Assembly (NCBI GenBank): GCA_036867785.1
Contig: CP145413.1
Location: 930,001 to 994,000, forward strand
Length of the DNA stretch: 64,000 nucleotides
Source: Plasmodiophora brassicae
Lineage: Eukaryota > Endomyxa: Phytomyxea > Phytomyxea > Plasmodiophorida
Direction: 5' to 3'
Shown: in pieces, positions 60,966 through 64,000 of the stretch
Numbering within the stretch: the first letter of the stretch is position 1
How the letters are laid out: every line of letters begins with the position of its first letter
Made by a program: the position numbers and the translations under genes
Notes under the pieces: model-generated
Told to the model about the DNA's origin: nothing
Database searches by the model: none
Seen by the model: only the letters and a program-made list of their open reading frames with translations

Positions 60966-61956
60966 TTAGTACGAGCGCGTGTTCCCTGCTCCGCGAACGT
61001 TGTCGGCTCCGTACAGGGCTTTCATCGCGTAATACGTCGCCGTCTCTGCCGCTTTTGCTGCCTCATTGGACTCATACGTCGTTACTTGGCCGACGGATTC
61101 TGGAGGGTAACGCCTTGACCACTGGGCACCATTCCCGCTGAAATGCTTATCCATCCGTTCGTCCAATGGAGTCTTCCCCTTGACTATCGGACCTTCACGC
61201 ACCATTCCAACGTATTTCTTCCCATCGGCCTGGTTCAGAGTGTACACGGCAGCAGGTTGGAGGGTGCTCCTGGTGGGCGCAGGGTTCGATGGTGGCTGGG
61301 GGTGTGACAATAACGCTGATGTGGATGTGGCTGCTGGTGCTGATGATGCAGAGGAGCCCTTCGTGTAATGGTACAACGTTATCCCGCCTATAACCGCGAC
61401 GGCAATGCCTGCCCCGGCAAGCATCACTCCACGAGATGGCCATAACGCGGACGAAGGCACGCTCAGTACCACCGGGTTCAAGTCGTCATCGATGCGGACC
61501 CGAACAACGCTAGCGTTCGTCACGATGTTAGTATAAAGCTGGGAGTACACTTTCAAAGGAATAGAGAAATGTCACCTGAGAGGCTGGCCCCGGAAAGACT
61601 GGCCTTCAAGTTTGCACATTACGCCCCATTCCTGGTCACTGCCACAGGGAACGAACGCGAACACGGTCCCATCTTCGTCAGGATAGATGCGGGCGTCGGT
61701 CCTGGCGATCAAGTCGAAAAGTTCGACCGGTGTGGTATTCCCGGGTAAATTGGCTGCCTCAAACATGTCAGCGATTAGCATATGACGACTACAGGATGCG
61801 GTTTGGCAAACATATGACGCAAAGCTGGTTTCCGGGTACCAGCAGGGGGTCATCGGCAACGGGGCGCTGTACCTGAACCGGGGAGGCGGCCTCGCTGTTA
61901 GTAACGACGGGTTCCTGAACAGTACCATTCGCCTGTATCGAACTGCTCGCTCCCAT
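60966..61956 (-). CDS. Membrane-anchored GIY-YIG nuclease-like protein
   Basis: Three exons (61956-61819, 61757-61576, 61509-60966) encode 287 residues with all phases consistent. MGASSSIQANG is a possible myristoylation start. A first domain of ~90 residues (LFDLIARTDARIYPDEDGTV, PCGSDQEWGVMCKLEG) is unrecognised. A membrane helix follows (RGVMLAGAGIAVAVIGGITL), then a Ser/Pro/Ala linker, then a GIY-YIG-type domain: VYTLNQADGKKYVGM, DERMDKHFSGNGAQWSRRYP with the catalytic arginine position, and a glutamate in NEAAKAAETATYYAMKALYG, ending GADNVRGAG. This variant is common in large DNA viruses and protists. Exons 2-3 are repeated in the partial copy at 63683-64000. The first exon is less certain. 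Confidence 0.7.
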
Positions 61957-62279
61957 TGATGTGACTTCGAGACAGAGACCCGCGTGTTGACTCATGAGAA
62001 ATGCCGCGTGCATCTCGCATACAATGGTTCTCGACAGCCAGTAGCACTTCCGCTCGTGAGGAACGGGACGGCATACGTATACATGCCATGATGCAGACGA
62101 CGCCGATCCCCGGTTCGGGTGTGCAATACCATGTACGTAGGTATAGCCTGCCGCGTCAAGCAACCCGTCACTGGTGGCGGTCAACACAACCCTGTTCAGT
62201 GTTCACGAACCCGACGAGCCGTCGGCCGAGCACACTGCTGCTGCTGCTAGTCTATAGACTGATAGTCGGCCCCGCGGCC

Positions 62280-63690
62280 TGAGCCCTGAGCCGGTGTACC
62301 TGGCGCCAAGTAGGTAGATTTCCTTCACATACTCCACGTCCCATACGAGACATGTTGCTTGCGGATCTGCAGATCCCCAGCACGCGTATGCAAGAGGATG
62401 TCTACTTGGATCTCGTGGGTGGCCTGTTCCACTGCTTCCTCGCTATCCGCCAGAATCAACTTGGTGTCTCCCGAGATGCATCCTGCATAACCTCTTGGCA
62501 ATTGCCATGGTATCAGTGTTCTGTTAGCCCACTGTCTAGTATGGCTGGCCGCGGCTCATCCAGCGCTGATAGCGTGACATTGATCTGGTTGTTGGCGCCC
62601 TGTGCATATCCAGCCTCTTAACTTGCAGATTTTGGAGTTCTCTGTGCTCGTGCGTCTATCTGCGTTTGCAGCTTACTCGCCCCTCACCTCTTGCATGCCA
62701 GGTGTTGGGTGTTCGGCGGCTTCTTCTGCATCCCCAGCGCACTCGCGACTCCATTCCCCTCTGCCTTCCATTGAGTGTTCGCCCGTGCATGGCTCATTGC
62801 CAACAGAGCCGGCATTCTTCTGGGATTTATTCGATCGCTTCGATTTCATCTTCTCGAAGGTTTTGTTCTTCTGTTCTTCAGTTGCCTTCGAGCAGTCTCT
62901 CAGCGTGTGCGGACCGTTGCAGAACCAGCACTTGGGTTTGCGTTCGGCAATGTCCGACTTTTGCCTCTTGGGGTCGGCACGTTCTTCCGGACCTTCCGGG
63001 TTGGCACTGGCGTCGGTCTTCAGACGTCTCTTGCCTCCGCTCACCTTCTTGAGCGGCGTGACCGTCTCGAGCAGGACGAGACAGTCGAACAAGGACGAGA
63101 CGGTCACGCCGCTCAAGAAGGTGAGCGGAGGCAAGAGACGTCTGAAGACCGACGCCAGTGCCGACCCGGAAGGTCCGGAAGAACGTGCCGACCCCAAGAG
63201 GCAAACGTCGGATATTGCCGAACGCAAACCCAAGTGCTGGTTCTGCAACGGTCCGCACACGCTGGGAGACTGCTCGAAGGCAACTGAAGAACAGAAGAAC
63301 AAAACCTTCGAGAAGATGAAATCGAAGCGACCAAATAAATCCCAGAAGAATGCCGGCTATGTTGACGGTGAGCCATGCACGGGCGAACACTCAATGGAGA
63401 GCAGAGGGAAATGGAGTCGCGAGTGCGCTGGGGATGTGCGCACCTCGATCGTGTACCCGCTGCCGAACCTGACGACATCCGCTCGTCAGCATTGCTGAAC
63501 GCCCTGGGGGCCGACTGCGCTCGACGACGTCGAGAAGCCGCCGAACACCCAACACCTGGCACGCAAGAGGTGAGGGGCGAGTAAGCTGCAAACGCAGATA
63601 GACGCAGAGCACAGAGATCTCCCAAGTCTGAAAGTTAAGACAACTTGCAGCAGACAATGAGGCTGGATATGCACAGGGCGCCATGGCCAT
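62280..63690. mobile_element. Ty1/copia-type LTR-retroelement fossil, inverted pair
   Basis: A Gag-like region with a CCHC zinc knuckle (CWFCNGPHTL..C) is present on both strands, in two arms at about 62590-63065 (minus) and 63095-63690 (plus), facing away from a spacer of about 30 bp. On the minus arm side, 62280-62590 continues into a retropepsin-like motif (AILDSG), the copia order Gag knuckle then protease. No integrase, reverse transcriptase or LTR is visible, so it is a broken partial element. The arms are highly similar, which suggests a fairly recent duplication. The right end abuts, and interrupts, a copy of the GIY-YIG gene. Confidence 0.7.
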
Positions 63691-64000
63691 AACGCGGACG
63701 AAGGCACGCTCAGTACCACCGGGTTCAAGTCGTCATCGATGCGGACCCGAACAACGCTAGCGTTCGTCACGATGTTAGTATAAAGTTGGGAGTACACTTT
63801 CAAAGAAATAGAAAAACGTTACCTGAGAGGCTGGTCCCGAAGAGACTGGCCTTCAAGTTTGCACATTACGCCCCATTCCTGGTCACTGCCACAGGGAACG
63901 AACGCGAACACGGTCCTATCTTCGTCAGGATAGATGCGGGCGTCGGTCCTGGCGATCAAGTCGAAAAGATCGGCCGGCGTGGTAGTCCCGGGTAAATTGG
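63683..64000 (-). pseudogene. Second, interrupted copy of the GIY-YIG protein gene (5' part off window)
   Basis: From 63683 to the window end the sequence repeats 61435-61752 almost base for base (about 320 bp, only scattered substitutions). It covers intron 2, most of exon 2 and the start of exon 3, in the same orientation. The match stops sharply at SVPSSALWP, where the first copy goes on into the membrane helix and this copy runs into the retroelement fossil. The rest of the copy lies beyond the right edge. As seen it lacks the membrane and nuclease domains, so this end is not functional unless the missing part is elsewhere. Confidence 0.8.

Overview
The window is nuclear DNA from an intron-rich, GC-rich unicellular eukaryote. 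Genes are packed on both strands, often only tens to hundreds of bases apart. Most are split by very small introns (inferred lengths 26-98 nt, mostly 45-65) with GT...AG ends and a ctaac/ctgac-type branch motif just upstream of the acceptor. Exon structures below were built by hand from reading-frame continuity and family conservation, so starts and small exons may need correction. DNAAF3 (axonemal dynein assembly) and CEP20/FOR20 (basal body) say the cell builds motile cilia. UFC1, ATE1, IDO, RGS signalling, EMC3/EMC4, a derlin and mitoribosomal proteins are standard eukaryotic equipment. I cannot place the species; a flagellated protist is the best description.

Layout. 0-9.4 kb: two unrecognised genes, a secreted ankyrin-like protein, a tail-anchored protein, a ten-exon TypA/BipA GTPase, and a membrane-anchored cyclin whose 5' half is repeated in inverted orientation beside a long poly-G tract. 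9.9-16 kb: mitochondrial uS17, derlin, an LRR protein, a secreted expansin-like barrel, a 49-nt perfect hairpin and a choline-transporter-like (CTL) protein. 16-24 kb: indoleamine 2,3-dioxygenase (13 exons), a flavin-reductase-like protein, a cullin, a MIC19-like myristoylated protein and the first of two HSP20 genes. 24-34 kb: a multipass membrane protein, the second ankyrin-like gene with a decayed neighbour, the second HSP20, EMC4, an IMP-type signal peptidase, a tiny secreted His-rich peptide, a bacterial-type MetA and a GH16 transglycosylase-like enzyme. 34-49 kb: ATE1, rhodanese, a PPR-like protein, RWDD1/GIR2, NOL6, a 7TM-RGS protein, CEP20, an LYR protein, DNAAF3 and UFC1. 50-60.5 kb: a large secreted kelch protein, EMC3, mS35, CNOT2, mS37, C1D and a beta-lactamase-fold membrane protein. 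61-64 kb: a GIY-YIG membrane protein, a Ty1/copia retroelement fossil arranged as an inverted pair, and the start of a second GIY-YIG copy cut by that fossil.

Genes that share pathways: EMC3, EMC4 and derlin (ER membrane insertion and quality control); uS17m, mS35, mS37, TypA and the PPR-like protein (organelle translation and RNA); NOL6 and C1D (rRNA processing); ATE1, cullin and UFC1 (protein modification and turnover); DNAAF3 and CEP20 (cilium). The most unusual items are the inverted cyclin duplication, the MetA gene, the GIY-YIG gene pair with its retroelement insertion, the 52-residue His-rich peptide and the near-minimal introns.
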